Below, piece after piece: positions 9,663-18,805 of a stretch of 64,000 nt of DNA; position 1 is the first letter of the stretch, and the number at the start of each line of letters is the position of its first letter. A program made the translations under genes and the position numbers. The notes beneath the pieces are model-generated. The model made no database searches and had not been told where the DNA came from. It saw only the letters and a list, made by a program, of their open reading frames with translations. The DNA comes from Bradyrhizobium diazoefficiens (GTDB lineage: Bacteria > Pseudomonadota > Alphaproteobacteria > Rhizobiales > Xanthobacteraceae): contig NZ_JAFCJE010000002.1 of NCBI RefSeq assembly GCF_018131185.1, positions 682,001 to 746,000 on the forward strand, read 5' to 3'.

Positions 9663-12628
9663 ACCACTCCGCGCCGGGAAACGCGGACAAGCATGGCGAG
9701 AAGCTGGCCGCGCGCTTTGCGGAAGCTCCCCATATTGCCGCTTCCACAACCGACGAACGACGTCTTGAAGGCTGGCTGAGCGAGCTCGAGCCGGCCCAAG
9801 CAGCCCGTCTCGACGCGCTGCTGGCTCATCCCTTCGCGAGGGATATCCTCGCCGGAATCGCGGAGTTCTCGCCTTATCTGTTCGATCTGGTGCGCGCCGA
9901 TGCCTTGCGCCTGATCCGGCTGCTCGAATGCGATCCGGATGCGCATCTGACGGCGCTGATCGCTGAGGCGAGGGATGCGGTGCTCGCGGCGGCGGATGAG
10001 GTCGAGGTGATGCGGCTGCTTCGCCGCATGAAAGCGGAGGCCGCGCTGCTGACGGCCTTGTGCGACATCGGCGGCGTCTGGCCGGTGATGCGGGTGACGG
10101 CGGCGCTGACCGATGTCGCGGTGTCCTCGGTGCAGGCGGCGCTGCGATATCTGCTGCGGCAGGAAGCCGCACGCGGAAAGCTCTCGCCGCCCAATCCCGA
10201 GGCGCCCGAAGTGGGCTGTGGGCTCATCGTGCTCGCGATGGGCAAGATGGGCGCGGGCGAGCTGAACTATTCCAGCGACATCGACCTCATCGTGTTCTTC
10301 GACCCCGAGGCGACGACGCTTGCGCCCGACATCGAACCGCAGCCGTTCTTCGTCCGGGTGACGCAAGGAATGGCCCGCATCCTGCAGCAGCGCACTTATG
10401 ACGGCTACGTCTTCCGCGTCGATCTGCGCCTGCGGCCCGATCCGTCCTCGACGCAAGTGGCGATCTCGCGGGACGCCGCGCTGAACTACTATGAGCGGGA
10501 AGGGCGCACCTGGGAGCGCGCCGCGATGATCAAGGCGCGCGCCTGCGCCGGCGATCCCCGGGCGGGCGAGGCGATGCTCGCCGAGATCGCGCCCTTCGTC
10601 TGGCGCAAGCATCTCGACTTCGCCGCGCTCGCCGACGTCCACGACATGAAGCGGCAGATGCAGATCTATCGCGGCCAGAGCGAGGTCGCGGTGGAGGGAC
10701 ACAACGTCAAGGTCGGCCGCGGCGGTATCCGCGAGATCGAGTTCTTCGCCCAGACCCAGCAATTGATCGCAGGTGGCCGCCATCCGGAATTACGCGTGCG
10801 GCCGACGCTGAAGGCGCTCGACATTCTCGCCTCCAGCAACTGGATTACCGTTGCCGCGCGCGACGAGCTGACCATTGCGTACGAATTCCTGCGCCGGGTC
10901 GAGCATCGCATTCAGATGATCGCCGACGAGCAGACCCATACGTTGCCCGAAGACAAGGACGCGGTCGAGCGTTTCGCGCGCTTCTTCGGCTATCCGGATC
11001 GCGAGGCCTTCGCGAGCGATCTGCTGCGGCATCTCAAGATCGTGCAGGGGCACTACGAAAAGCTCTTCGAGGGCGACGATCCGACCGGGACCGCCAAGCT
11101 TCCTGCACTCGACTACGGTGCGGGTGCCGACGATCCGAGGCTGCTCCAGCACCTCGCAATGCTCGGCTTCAAGAAGCCCGCCGCCGTCGCGCAGACCGTG
11201 CGCGACTGGATCACTGGCGACTATCGCGTGTTCCGCAATGAGGCGACGCGGAACGCCTTCATCGAATTCGTGCCGGCCCTGATCGACGGGCTCGCCCACG
11301 CCGAGGAGCCGGATCGCGCCGTCGTGGCGTTCGACCATTTCCTCGGCGCACTTCAGCGCGGCGGCCGACTGTTCACGCTGCTCGGCCAGAACCGCGACCT
11401 CGTTGCGCTGGTCGCGCTGGTGCTGGGCGCGGCGCCGCGACTGGGCGAGATGCTGGCACGGCAGCCGCAACTGATGGACGGCCTGATCGATCCGCGCTTC
11501 TTCGGCGCCATGCCGGACCGGCAGGAATTGTCGGGGCGGCTGGCTGCGACCGTGCAGGATGCCGGCTCGTACGAAGAATTCCTCGATCGCCTGCGCCTGT
11601 TCGGGCAGGAGAGCCTGTTCCTGATCGGCACGCGGATTCTCTCCGGCACCGTTTCGGCGCAGCAGGCGAGCACGGCCTTTGCCGATGTCGCCGAAGGCAT
11701 CGTCCACACCGTGCACGGCCTCGTCGCGGAGCGCTTCGCCGCCCAGCACGGCCGGATCGAGGGGCAGGAGACTGCGATCATCGCGATGGGCCGGCTCGGC
11801 AGCCGCGAGATGACGGCCTCGTCGGATCTCGACCTGATCCTGCTCTACGATTTCGACAGCGACAATCCGGACTCCGACGGCGCGAAATCGCTGCAGGGCG
11901 CGCATTATTTCGCGCGGCTGACCCAGCGCCTGATCAGCGCGTTCACGACGCGCACCAATTACGGCGTGCTCTACGAGATCGACATGCGGCTGCGTCCGTC
12001 GGGACGCGCGGGTCCCGTGGCCTCGAGCCTCGTTTCGTTCGCGGACTACCAGGCCAACGAGGCCTGGACCTGGGAGCACATGGCGCTGACGCGCGCCCGC
12101 GTGGTGTCGGCCTCGCCCGAATTTCGGGAACGGATCGAGCGCGTCATCCGCGACGTCCTGACCCGCCGACGCGATCCCGGAATCACCGCCAACGACGTCG
12201 CCGACATGCGGCGCGCGATCGCCCAGGAGAAGGGCGAGGGCGATTGCTGGGATCTCAAACATGCCGCCGGCGGCATGGTCGATATCGACTTCATCGCGCA
12301 ATATCTCCAGCTCGTGCACGCGCACGACAAGCCTGAGATTCTCGACGTCAGCACCATGCAGGTGCTGGAGAACGCATGCAGGCTGGGCGTGCTCTCGCAG
12401 TCGGAGACCGAGATATTGCGAGCTGCAGCCCGGCTCTATCATGACCTCACGCAGATCCTGCGGCTGTGCGTCAGCGACGGTTTCAAGCCGGAAACCGCCG
12501 GCACCGATCTGCAGCGCGTGATGGCACGGGCCGGCGACGCGCCGGACTTCTCATCGCTGGAGGCGCGCGTGAAGGAGACCCAAAGCGAGGTGCGGCGCGT
12601 GTTCAGGGCGCTGCTGGAAGGGGCGTAG
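9659..12628 (+). CDS. glnE: Bifunctional glutamine synthetase adenylyltransferase/deadenylylase GlnE
   Basis: GlnE adds AMP to, or removes it from, a tyrosine of glutamine synthetase in response to PII state, tuning ammonia assimilation. The 989-residue protein has the two nucleotidyltransferase domains expected: the N-terminal deadenylylase with SSDIDLIVFF (Asp207, Asp209) and the C-terminal adenylylase with SSDLDLILLYDFD (Asp723, Asp725), joined by a helical regulatory region. Length is normal for the family. The start overlaps the kinase stop as ATGA. Its 3' end runs 26 bases into the convergent fdsD gene. Confidence 0.97.
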   Translation: MNHSAPGNADKHGEKLAARFAEAPHIAASTTDERRLEGWLSELEPAQAARLDALLAHPFARDILAGIAEFSPYLFDLVRADALRLIRLLECDPDAHLTALIAEARDAVLAAADEVEVMRLLRRMKAEAALLTALCDIGGVWPVMRVTAALTDVAVSSVQAALRYLLRQEAARGKLSPPNPEAPEVGCGLIVLAMGKMGAGELNYSSDIDLIVFFDPEATTLAPDIEPQPFFVRVTQGMARILQQRTYDGYVFRVDLRLRPDPSSTQVAISRDAALNYYEREGRTWERAAMIKARACAGDPRAGEAMLAEIAPFVWRKHLDFAALADVHDMKRQMQIYRGQSEVAVEGHNVKVGRGGIREIEFFAQTQQLIAGGRHPELRVRPTLKALDILASSNWITVAARDELTIAYEFLRRVEHRIQMIADEQTHTLPEDKDAVERFARFFGYPDREAFASDLLRHLKIVQGHYEKLFEGDDPTGTAKLPALDYGAGADDPRLLQHLAMLGFKKPAAVAQTVRDWITGDYRVFRNEATRNAFIEFVPALIDGLAHAEEPDRAVVAFDHFLGALQRGGRLFTLLGQNRDLVALVALVLGAAPRLGEMLARQPQLMDGLIDPRFFGAMPDRQELSGRLAATVQDAGSYEEFLDRLRLFGQESLFLIGTRILSGTVSAQQASTAFADVAEGIVHTVHGLVAERFAAQHGRIEGQETAIIAMGRLGSREMTASSDLDLILLYDFDSDNPDSDGAKSLQGAHYFARLTQRLISAFTTRTNYGVLYEIDMRLRPSGRAGPVASSLVSFADYQANEAWTWEHMALTRARVVSASPEFRERIERVIRDVLTRRRDPGITANDVADMRRAIAQEKGEGDCWDLKHAAGGMVDIDFIAQYLQLVHAHDKPEILDVSTMQVLENACRLGVLSQSETEILRAAARLYHDLTQILRLCVSDGFKPETAGTDLQRVMARAGDAPDFSSLEARVKETQSEVRRVFRALLEGA

Positions 12629-12836
12629 CCTGCTTCAGCGAGGCGATCGCCTCGCGCACATCAGGCTCGAGGCCCGCGCCGCCGGCATCGAGATGGGCGA
12701 AGATCGCGCGCTTCATGCGGGGATCCCAGAATTTCCTGATGTGCTCGGCAATCCCCGGCACGGCCTTGCCATGGCCCTGGCTGCGGAAGAACGTTCCGAT
12801 CTGGTTGGCCATGTAGATCAGACGGTCAGGCGACAT
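12603..12836 (-). CDS. fdsD: Formate dehydrogenase delta subunit FdsD
   Basis: This 77-residue protein is the small accessory subunit of soluble NAD-dependent formate dehydrogenases, needed for maturation or assembly rather than catalysis. The family signature is the MSPDRLIYMANQIG start, the FWDPRMKRAIFAHLDAGG centre and a helical end. It is the last gene of the fds operon and overlaps the end of fdhD by 11 bases. An alternative ATG at 12854 would add six residues. Its last 26 bases overlap the 3' end of glnE on the opposite strand. Confidence 0.92.
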   Translation of the reverse strand: MSPDRLIYMANQIGTFFRSQGHGKAVPGIAEHIRKFWDPRMKRAIFAHLDAGGAGLEPDVREAIASLKQATPLPAAP

Positions 12837-13653
12837 CGGCAACCTCCGTGGCATGGCGAGACACGATGCGGCTGCCGTGCGTAAATATCTCGAATCCGTC
12901 CTGCCGGGCGATCGCGATGAGCGTGATGCCAGCGGCTTCCGCGGTGCGGACTGCGAGCGCGGTGGGTGCGGAGACCGCGATCATCATAGGGGCGCCGATT
13001 GCGGTCGCCTTCTGCACCATCTCGACCGAGACGCGGCTGGTCAGCAGCACCATGCCGCCGTGAGCATCCGTGCGGCTGCGTGCCAGGGCGCCGGCGAGCT
13101 TGTCCAGCGCATTGTGGCGGCCGACATCCTCACGCAGCGCGACGATGCTGCCGGTAGGGGACCAGAATGCGGCTGCGTGCACGGCGCGGGTTTGCAAATT
13201 GATCGATTGCAGCGGCGCGATGGCCTGCATCGCCGCCATGATCTGCTCGGGCGTGAAGGTCTGACCGTGCGGCACGACCGCCGCAGGGCGCACGGCTTCG
13301 GCGATGGACTCGATGCCGCAAATGCCGCAGCCGGTGGGGCCCGCGACATGGCGGCGGCGCTCGCTGATGAGCGCCGCATCCTCCGCCGCCAGCCACATTC
13401 TGAGTTCGATGCCGTCGTCGAGGCGAACAATCTCGAGTGACTTGATGTCGTCGACCGACTTGATGATGCCTTCGTTCAGACTGAAGCCGACGGCAAAATC
13501 TTCCAGGTTCTGCGGCGTTCCCATCATGACGGCGTAGGTGCCGCCATTATAGGTCAGTGCCAGCGGCGTCTCCTCCGGAATAAATCGCGTTCCTTCGGAC
13601 GCCACGCCGTTGCGCCAGATTTCGCGATCGATCGCCTGGACCGGGACGTGCAT
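12826..13653 (-). CDS. fdhD: Formate dehydrogenase sulfurtransferase FdhD
   Basis: FdhD transfers sulfur from a cysteine desulfurase to the molybdenum bis-guanine-dinucleotide cofactor, which is essential for formate dehydrogenase activity. The 275-residue protein carries the conserved CxxC loop (TGCGICGIES) and the EDVGRHNALDKL segment typical of the family. The start ATG at 13653 follows the fdsA stop by four bases, so it is tightly coupled. The frame is open further upstream, but that stretch lies inside fdsA and is not protein-like for this family. Confidence 0.95.
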   Translation of the reverse strand: MHVPVQAIDREIWRNGVASEGTRFIPEETPLALTYNGGTYAVMMGTPQNLEDFAVGFSLNEGIIKSVDDIKSLEIVRLDDGIELRMWLAAEDAALISERRRHVAGPTGCGICGIESIAEAVRPAAVVPHGQTFTPEQIMAAMQAIAPLQSINLQTRAVHAAAFWSPTGSIVALREDVGRHNALDKLAGALARSRTDAHGGMVLLTSRVSVEMVQKATAIGAPMMIAVSAPTALAVRTAEAAGITLIAIARQDGFEIFTHGSRIVSRHATEVADVA

Positions 13654-13657
13654 GCCT

Positions 13658-16543
13658 CTACTCCGCGGCCTCGGCCGGCGCGATGCGGCGCGATTGCCGC
13701 GCCTGCGTGTCGTAGGCCTTCTGCCAGTCGGACGGGCCGTTCGAGGGCGACACCTGCACCGCCGTGACCTTGTATTCGGGGCAGTTGGTCGCCCAGTCCG
13801 AGTAATCCGTCGTGATGACGTTGGCCTGCGTATCCGGATGGTGGAAGGTGGTGTAGACGACGCCGGGCGCGACACGATCGGTGATCTCGGCGCGCAGCGT
13901 GGTCTCGCCGGCGCGGCTCTTCAGCCGCACCCAGTCGCCCTCGCGCACGCCGCGCTGCTCGGCATCGTGGGGATGGATCTCGAGGCGATCCTCGGCGTGC
14001 CAGACCACGTTCTCGGTACGCCGCGTCTGCGCGCCGACATTGTACTGGCTGAGGATGCGGCCTGTCGTGAGCAGCAGCGGATAGCGCGGGCCGGTGCGCT
14101 CGTCGGTCGCGACATATTCTGTAACGACGAACTTGCCCTTGCCGCGGACGAAGCCGTCGATATGCATCACCGGTGTGCCCTCCGGTGCCTTCTCGTTGCA
14201 GGGCCACTGCACCGATCCGAGCTCGTCGAGCTTGGCGTAGGAGACACCGGCGAAGGTCGGGGTGAGGGCTGCGATCTCGTCCATGATCTCGGAGGGGTGA
14301 CTGTAGTTCATCTCGAAGCCCATCGCCTTGGCGAGGCCGATGGTGACCTCCCAGTCGGCCATGCCGTTCTTCGGCGTCATCACCTTGCGCACGCGCTGGA
14401 TGCGGCGCTCGGCGTTGGTGAAGGTGCCGTCCTTCTCGAGGAAGCTCGAGCCGGGCAGGAAGACGTGGGCGTAGTTCGCGGTCTCGTTGAGGAAGAGGTC
14501 GTGAACGATGACGCATTCCATCGCCGACAGCGCCGCCACCACGTGGCTGGTGTTGGGGTCGGACTGGAGGATGTCCTCGCCCTGCACGTAGATCCCCATG
14601 AAGGTGCCTTCGACCGCGGCATCGAACATGTTGGGAATGCGCAGGCCCGGCTCGGGGTTAAGCTTGACGTTCCACAGTGCCTCGAACTGGTCGCGCACAG
14701 CATCGCCGGAGATGTGACGGTAGCCGGGCAGCTCGTGCGGGAACGATCCCATGTCGCAGGAGCCCTGCACGTTGTTCTGGCCGCGCAGCGGGTTCACGCC
14801 GACGCCGGGGCGGCCGATATTGCCCGTGACCATCGCGAGGTTCGCGATCGCAATCACGGTAGTCGAGCCCTGGCTGTGTTCGGTGACGCCCAGGCCGTAA
14901 TAGATCGCACCGTTACCGCCGGTCGCGTAGGTGCGAGCTGCTTCGCGCAGGTCCTTCGGGTTGACGCCGGTGAGGATGGCCGTGGCTTCCGGGCTGTTCT
15001 TGGGCTGGGCGACAAACGCCGCCCATTCCTCGAACTCGCTCCAGTCGCAGCGTTCACGCACGAATGTCTCGTTGACGAGGCCTTCGGTGACGATGACATG
15101 CGCCAGCGCGGTCATCACCGCGACGTTGGTGCCGGGCATCAGGGGCAGGTGCAGCGCCTTCACATGCGGCGATTCCACCATCTCTGTGCGGCGCGGATCG
15201 ATCACGATCAGTTTGGCGCCCTGGCGCAGCCGCTTCTTCAGCCGCGAGGCGAACACCGGGTGAGCGGAGGCCGGATTGGCGCCGATGATCACGACGACAT
15301 CGGTATCTTCGACCGAGTCGAAATCCTGCGTGCCGGCGGACGTGCCGAAGGTGGTGGAGAGGCCATAGCCTGTCGGCGAGTGGCAGACGCGGGCGCAGGT
15401 GTCGACATTGTTGTTGCCGAACCCGGCACGGATCAGCTTCTGCACCAGATAGGTTTCTTCGTTGGTGCAGCGGGATGAGGTGATGCCGCCGATGGCGTCG
15501 CGGCCGTATGTTTTCTGGATGCCGCGCATCCTGGTTGCAGCAAATGAGAACGCCTCATCCCAGGACACTTCGCGCCAGGGATCCTCGATCCGATCCCGGA
15601 TCATCGGGTTGAGGATGCGTTCCTTGTGGTTGGTGTAGCCCCAGGCGAAGCGGCCCTTGACACAGGAATGCCCGCGATTGGCCTTGCCGTCCTTGTAGGG
15701 CACCATGCGCACCACTTCCTCGCCGCGCATCTCGGCCTTGAAGGCGCAGCCGACGCCGCAATAGGCGCAGGTGGTGACCACGGAGTGCTCGGGCTGGCCG
15801 ATCTCGATCACGGATTTTTCGGTCAGCGTCGCGGTCGGGCAGGCCTGCACGCAGGCGCCGCAGGAGACGCATTCGGAGCCGAGGAAGCTCTCGCTCATGC
15901 CCGGCGAGACGCGGCTGTCGAAGCCGCGGCCGGAGATCGTCAGCGCGAAGGTGCCTTGTACCTCCTCACAGGCGCGGACGCAGCGCGAGCAGACGATGCA
16001 CTTGGAGGGATCGTAGGTGAAGTAGGGGTTGGACTCGTCCTTCGGCATCCAGTGGTCGTTGGCGCGACCGTCCGACTTGCCAGGTGTCTTGGCGAAGACG
16101 TGGTTCTCGCCTTCATAGCCGTAGCGCACGTCGCGCAGGCCGACTGCACCGGCCATGTCCTGCAATTCGCAGTCGCCATTCGCGCCGCAGGTGAGGCAGT
16201 CGAGCGGATGGTCGGAGATGTAGAGCTCCATCACGCCCTTGCGCAGCTTCTTGAGCCGCTCGGTCTGGGTGTGCACGACGAGGCCGGACATCACCGGCGT
16301 GGTGCAGGACGCGGGCGTGCCGGCGCGGCCCTCGACCTCGACGAGGCAGAGACGGCAGGAGCCGTACGCGTCGACCATGTCGGTCGCGCAGAGTTTTGGG
16401 ATCTGGTGGCCGGCGTCCATCGCGGCGCGCATGATCGAGGTGCCCTCGGGCACCGTGACCTCATTGCCGTCGATGGTCAGCGTCACCATCGTTTTCGATT
16501 TGGAAGCCGGCGTGCCGTAGTCGATTTCCTCGATCAGAGACAT
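13658..16543 (-). CDS. fdsA: Formate dehydrogenase alpha (catalytic) subunit FdsA
   Basis: This is the molybdenum-containing catalytic subunit of a soluble NAD-dependent formate dehydrogenase, which oxidises formate to CO2. The 961-residue protein begins with a NuoG-like [2Fe-2S] domain (GSCRLCLVEVEG) and a His/Cys cluster motif (CLTCGANGDCELQ). Two [4Fe-4S] ferredoxin-type clusters (CIVCSRCVRACEE and CVSCGACVQACP) and a further cluster motif (CAYCGVGCAF) follow. The bis-MGD domain has the metal-ligand region DTCARVCHSPTGYGL. The C-terminal molydopterin-binding domain follows. It sits between fdsB and fdhD. Confidence 0.96.
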   Translation of the reverse strand: MSLIEEIDYGTPASKSKTMVTLTIDGNEVTVPEGTSIMRAAMDAGHQIPKLCATDMVDAYGSCRLCLVEVEGRAGTPASCTTPVMSGLVVHTQTERLKKLRKGVMELYISDHPLDCLTCGANGDCELQDMAGAVGLRDVRYGYEGENHVFAKTPGKSDGRANDHWMPKDESNPYFTYDPSKCIVCSRCVRACEEVQGTFALTISGRGFDSRVSPGMSESFLGSECVSCGACVQACPTATLTEKSVIEIGQPEHSVVTTCAYCGVGCAFKAEMRGEEVVRMVPYKDGKANRGHSCVKGRFAWGYTNHKERILNPMIRDRIEDPWREVSWDEAFSFAATRMRGIQKTYGRDAIGGITSSRCTNEETYLVQKLIRAGFGNNNVDTCARVCHSPTGYGLSTTFGTSAGTQDFDSVEDTDVVVIIGANPASAHPVFASRLKKRLRQGAKLIVIDPRRTEMVESPHVKALHLPLMPGTNVAVMTALAHVIVTEGLVNETFVRERCDWSEFEEWAAFVAQPKNSPEATAILTGVNPKDLREAARTYATGGNGAIYYGLGVTEHSQGSTTVIAIANLAMVTGNIGRPGVGVNPLRGQNNVQGSCDMGSFPHELPGYRHISGDAVRDQFEALWNVKLNPEPGLRIPNMFDAAVEGTFMGIYVQGEDILQSDPNTSHVVAALSAMECVIVHDLFLNETANYAHVFLPGSSFLEKDGTFTNAERRIQRVRKVMTPKNGMADWEVTIGLAKAMGFEMNYSHPSEIMDEIAALTPTFAGVSYAKLDELGSVQWPCNEKAPEGTPVMHIDGFVRGKGKFVVTEYVATDERTGPRYPLLLTTGRILSQYNVGAQTRRTENVVWHAEDRLEIHPHDAEQRGVREGDWVRLKSRAGETTLRAEITDRVAPGVVYTTFHHPDTQANVITTDYSDWATNCPEYKVTAVQVSPSNGPSDWQKAYDTQARQSRRIAPAEAAE

Positions 16544-16553
16544 CGTCGTTCTC

Positions 16554-18110
16554 CTATTCCGCGGCCTGAAGCGTGGTCGGTGCCGGGACGAAATCCTCCC
16601 GGAAATGCTTCAACGCACTGAGCACGGGGTAAGGCGTGAAGCCGCCCAGCGCACAGAGTGAGCCGAATTTCATGGTGTTGCAGAGGTCTTCGACCAGCGC
16701 GAGATTTTCGCTCACGCGCTCGCCGTTGATGATCTTCTCGATGGTCTCGACGCCACGGGTCGAGCCGATCCGGCACGGCGTGCACTTGCCGCAGGATTCG
16801 ACCGCGCAGAACTCCATCGCGAAGCGCGCCTGCTTGCGCATGTCGACGCTGTCGTCGAACACGACGATGCCGCCGTGGCCGATCAAGCCGTCGCGCGCGG
16901 CGAAGGCCTCGTAGTCGAACGGCGTGTCGAACAGCGTCCGGGGGAAGTAGGCCCCTAAGGGCCCGCCGACCTGCACGGCGCGAACCGGGCGGCCTGTGAG
17001 CGTGCCGCCGCCGATGTCGTCGACGAGCTCGCCGAGCGTCACGCCGAACGCGGTTTCGAACAGACCGCCATGGCGAATGTTGCCGGCGAGCTGGATCGGC
17101 ATCGTGCCGCGGGAGCGGCCCATGCCGAAATCCGCGTAAGCCTTGGCGCCTTCGGCGAGGATGAAGGGGACGGCGGCGAACGACAGCACGTTGTTGATGA
17201 CGGTCGGCTTGCCGAACAGGCCGTGATGCGCGGGGAGCGGCGGCTTGGCGCGCACGATGCCGCGGCGGCCTTCGAGACTTTCCAGCAGCGAGGTTTCCTC
17301 GCCGCAGACATAGGCGCCGGCACCGACGCGGACTTCGAGATCGAAGCTGTACGTTGAACCGCCGATCTTGTCGCCGAGATAGCCGCCGCGCCTGGCGGCC
17401 ACGATGGCAGCGTTCATCGCCTCGACCGCGTGCGGATATTCGCTGCGGATGTAGATATAGCCCTTGGTCGCGCCGACCGTAATGCCGGCGATGGTCATGC
17501 CTTCGATCACCAGGAAGGGATCGCCCTCCATGATCATGCGGTCGGCGAAGGTGCCGCTGTCGCCTTCGTCGGCGTTGCAGACGATGAACTTGCGGTCGGC
17601 ATTGGCCTGCGCGACGGTCTTCCACTTGATGCCGGTCGGAAAGCCGGCGCCGCCGCGGCCGCGCAAGCCCGATGCCGTGACTTCGGTGAGGATCGCATCC
17701 GTGCCGAGCGACAGTGTCTGCTGCAAGCCCTTGTAGCCACCATGGGCGAGGTAGTCGTCGAGCGAGCGCGGATCGATCACGCCGCAGCGGGCGAAGGTGA
17801 GGCGGGTCTGACGCTTCAGCCAGGGGATCTCGTCGGTTGCGCCGAGCCGCAACAGGTGCGGCGTGTTGCCGGCGAGCGCGTCGAGCAGGGACGCTACGTC
17901 GGTCTCGGTGACGGGGCCGAAGGCGATCCGGCCCTGCGGCGTTGCGACCTCGACCAACGGCTCCAGCCAGTACAGGCCGCGCGAGCCGGTCCTGACGATA
18001 TCGATGGCCACACCGCGCTTCGCGGCGGCTTGCTCCAATGCCAGCGCAACCTCGTCGGCGCCGACGGCGAGCGCGCCGGCATCACGTGAGACGTAGAGAC
18101 GGATGCTCAT
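16554..18110 (-). CDS. fdsB: Formate dehydrogenase beta subunit FdsB (FMN/NADH-binding)
   Basis: This NuoF-like diaphorase subunit takes electrons from the FdsA clusters and reduces NAD. The 518-residue protein has a thioredoxin-like N-terminal region, then the NADH/FMN-binding core (GLRGRGGAGFPTGIKW, CNADEGDSGTFADR) and a [4Fe-4S] cluster motif (ESCGKCTPCRIG) near residue 430. The ATG at 18110 overlaps the fdsG TGA as ATGA. The frame extends upstream, but only through fdsG-overlapping sequence. The combination of FdsG and FdsB shows an NAD-linked enzyme rather than a membrane-bound respiratory one. Confidence 0.95.
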   Translation of the reverse strand: MSIRLYVSRDAGALAVGADEVALALEQAAAKRGVAIDIVRTGSRGLYWLEPLVEVATPQGRIAFGPVTETDVASLLDALAGNTPHLLRLGATDEIPWLKRQTRLTFARCGVIDPRSLDDYLAHGGYKGLQQTLSLGTDAILTEVTASGLRGRGGAGFPTGIKWKTVAQANADRKFIVCNADEGDSGTFADRMIMEGDPFLVIEGMTIAGITVGATKGYIYIRSEYPHAVEAMNAAIVAARRGGYLGDKIGGSTYSFDLEVRVGAGAYVCGEETSLLESLEGRRGIVRAKPPLPAHHGLFGKPTVINNVLSFAAVPFILAEGAKAYADFGMGRSRGTMPIQLAGNIRHGGLFETAFGVTLGELVDDIGGGTLTGRPVRAVQVGGPLGAYFPRTLFDTPFDYEAFAARDGLIGHGGIVVFDDSVDMRKQARFAMEFCAVESCGKCTPCRIGSTRGVETIEKIINGERVSENLALVEDLCNTMKFGSLCALGGFTPYPVLSALKHFREDFVPAPTTLQAAE

Positions 18111-18583
18111 CCCTGCGCCTCCGCGACCAGCGCATCGAGGCGCTTCTGATCGAGCCGGCCAATGAGGCGACCGTCGAGCATCGCGGACGGCGCGGTCGCG
18201 CACAGGCCGAGGCAGTAGATCGGCTCCAGCGTGACGCGATCATCGGCCGTGGTGTTGCCGAGCGCCACGCCGAGCCTTGCTTCCGCGCGCGCGGCCAACG
18301 CATCGCCGCCCGCGGCCTGGCAGGCCTCCGCACGGCAGAGCTTGAGCACATGACGGCCAGCGGGCTTGTGGCGGAAATCATGGTAGAACGTGAATACGCC
18401 ATGGATTTCGGCACGCGACAGATTGAGCGCTTGCGCCACCATGGGAACGGCCGCCTCCGGCACGTAGCCGAATGCCTCCTGCAGCGCGTGCAGGATGACC
18501 AGCGTCGCGCCCTCCTGGCTCGCATGTTCGGCGATGATTTCGGCGCCGCGCGTCTCGTTCCAAGGCTCGTAAACCGCTGTCAT
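18107..18583 (-). CDS. fdsG: Formate dehydrogenase gamma subunit FdsG ([2Fe-2S])
   Basis: This NuoE-like subunit of 158 residues carries one [2Fe-2S] cluster and passes electrons to FdsB. The cluster cysteines are visible in LCRAEACQAAGG and in the later YCLGLCATAP. The N-terminal half is helical, as in NuoE (LQEAFGYVPEAAVPMVA). It is the first gene of the operon fdsG-fdsB-fdsA-fdhD-fdsD and lies divergent from a LysR regulator. Confidence 0.95.
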   Translation of the reverse strand: MTAVYEPWNETRGAEIIAEHASQEGATLVILHALQEAFGYVPEAAVPMVAQALNLSRAEIHGVFTFYHDFRHKPAGRHVLKLCRAEACQAAGGDALAARAEARLGVALGNTTADDRVTLEPIYCLGLCATAPSAMLDGRLIGRLDQKRLDALVAEAQG

Positions 18584-18706
18584 TATTCGTCTCGACCTGA
18601 GCGTTCCCTGGCCGCAAACTAGTTGGAATCATTCGAGGATCAATAAAGCTGTTCCGTGCGGCGATTGCGGATTTCGATCGATTGGCAAATGCGATCACAC
18701 GATGCG

Positions 18707-18718
18707 AAATTGCAATTT
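18707..18718. promoter_or_regulatory. 12-bp palindrome AAATTGCAATTT between fdsG and the LysR gene
   Basis: The 222-base divergent region between fdsG and the LysR gene holds a perfect 12-bp palindrome about 90 bases upstream of the regulator start. The surrounding stretch is more AT-rich than the genes. LysR-type regulators usually bind interrupted dyads in such divergent regions, so this is a plausible operator for formate or CO2-linked control of the fds operon, but the match is to symmetry only. Confidence 0.4.
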
Positions 18719-18805
18719 GGGCGTTCCGCAGCGCGTTTTTGCGTGTTTGGGAGAGCGCAGGCGTGCTAGCTTGCATGCCACGACAGAATTCGAGGGGACG
18801 TTCGG

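Noticed and set aside
7800..10172. A 790-residue open frame on the minus strand opposite the regulator, kinase and glnE genes
   Set aside because: It is Arg/Pro/Ala-rich without any recognised domain and lies entirely opposite well-identified genes, so it is a product of high GC content.
13610..15478. A 622-residue plus-strand open frame opposite fdsA
   Set aside because: It mirrors the fdsA codons, has no domain and no plausible start, and is an antisense shadow.
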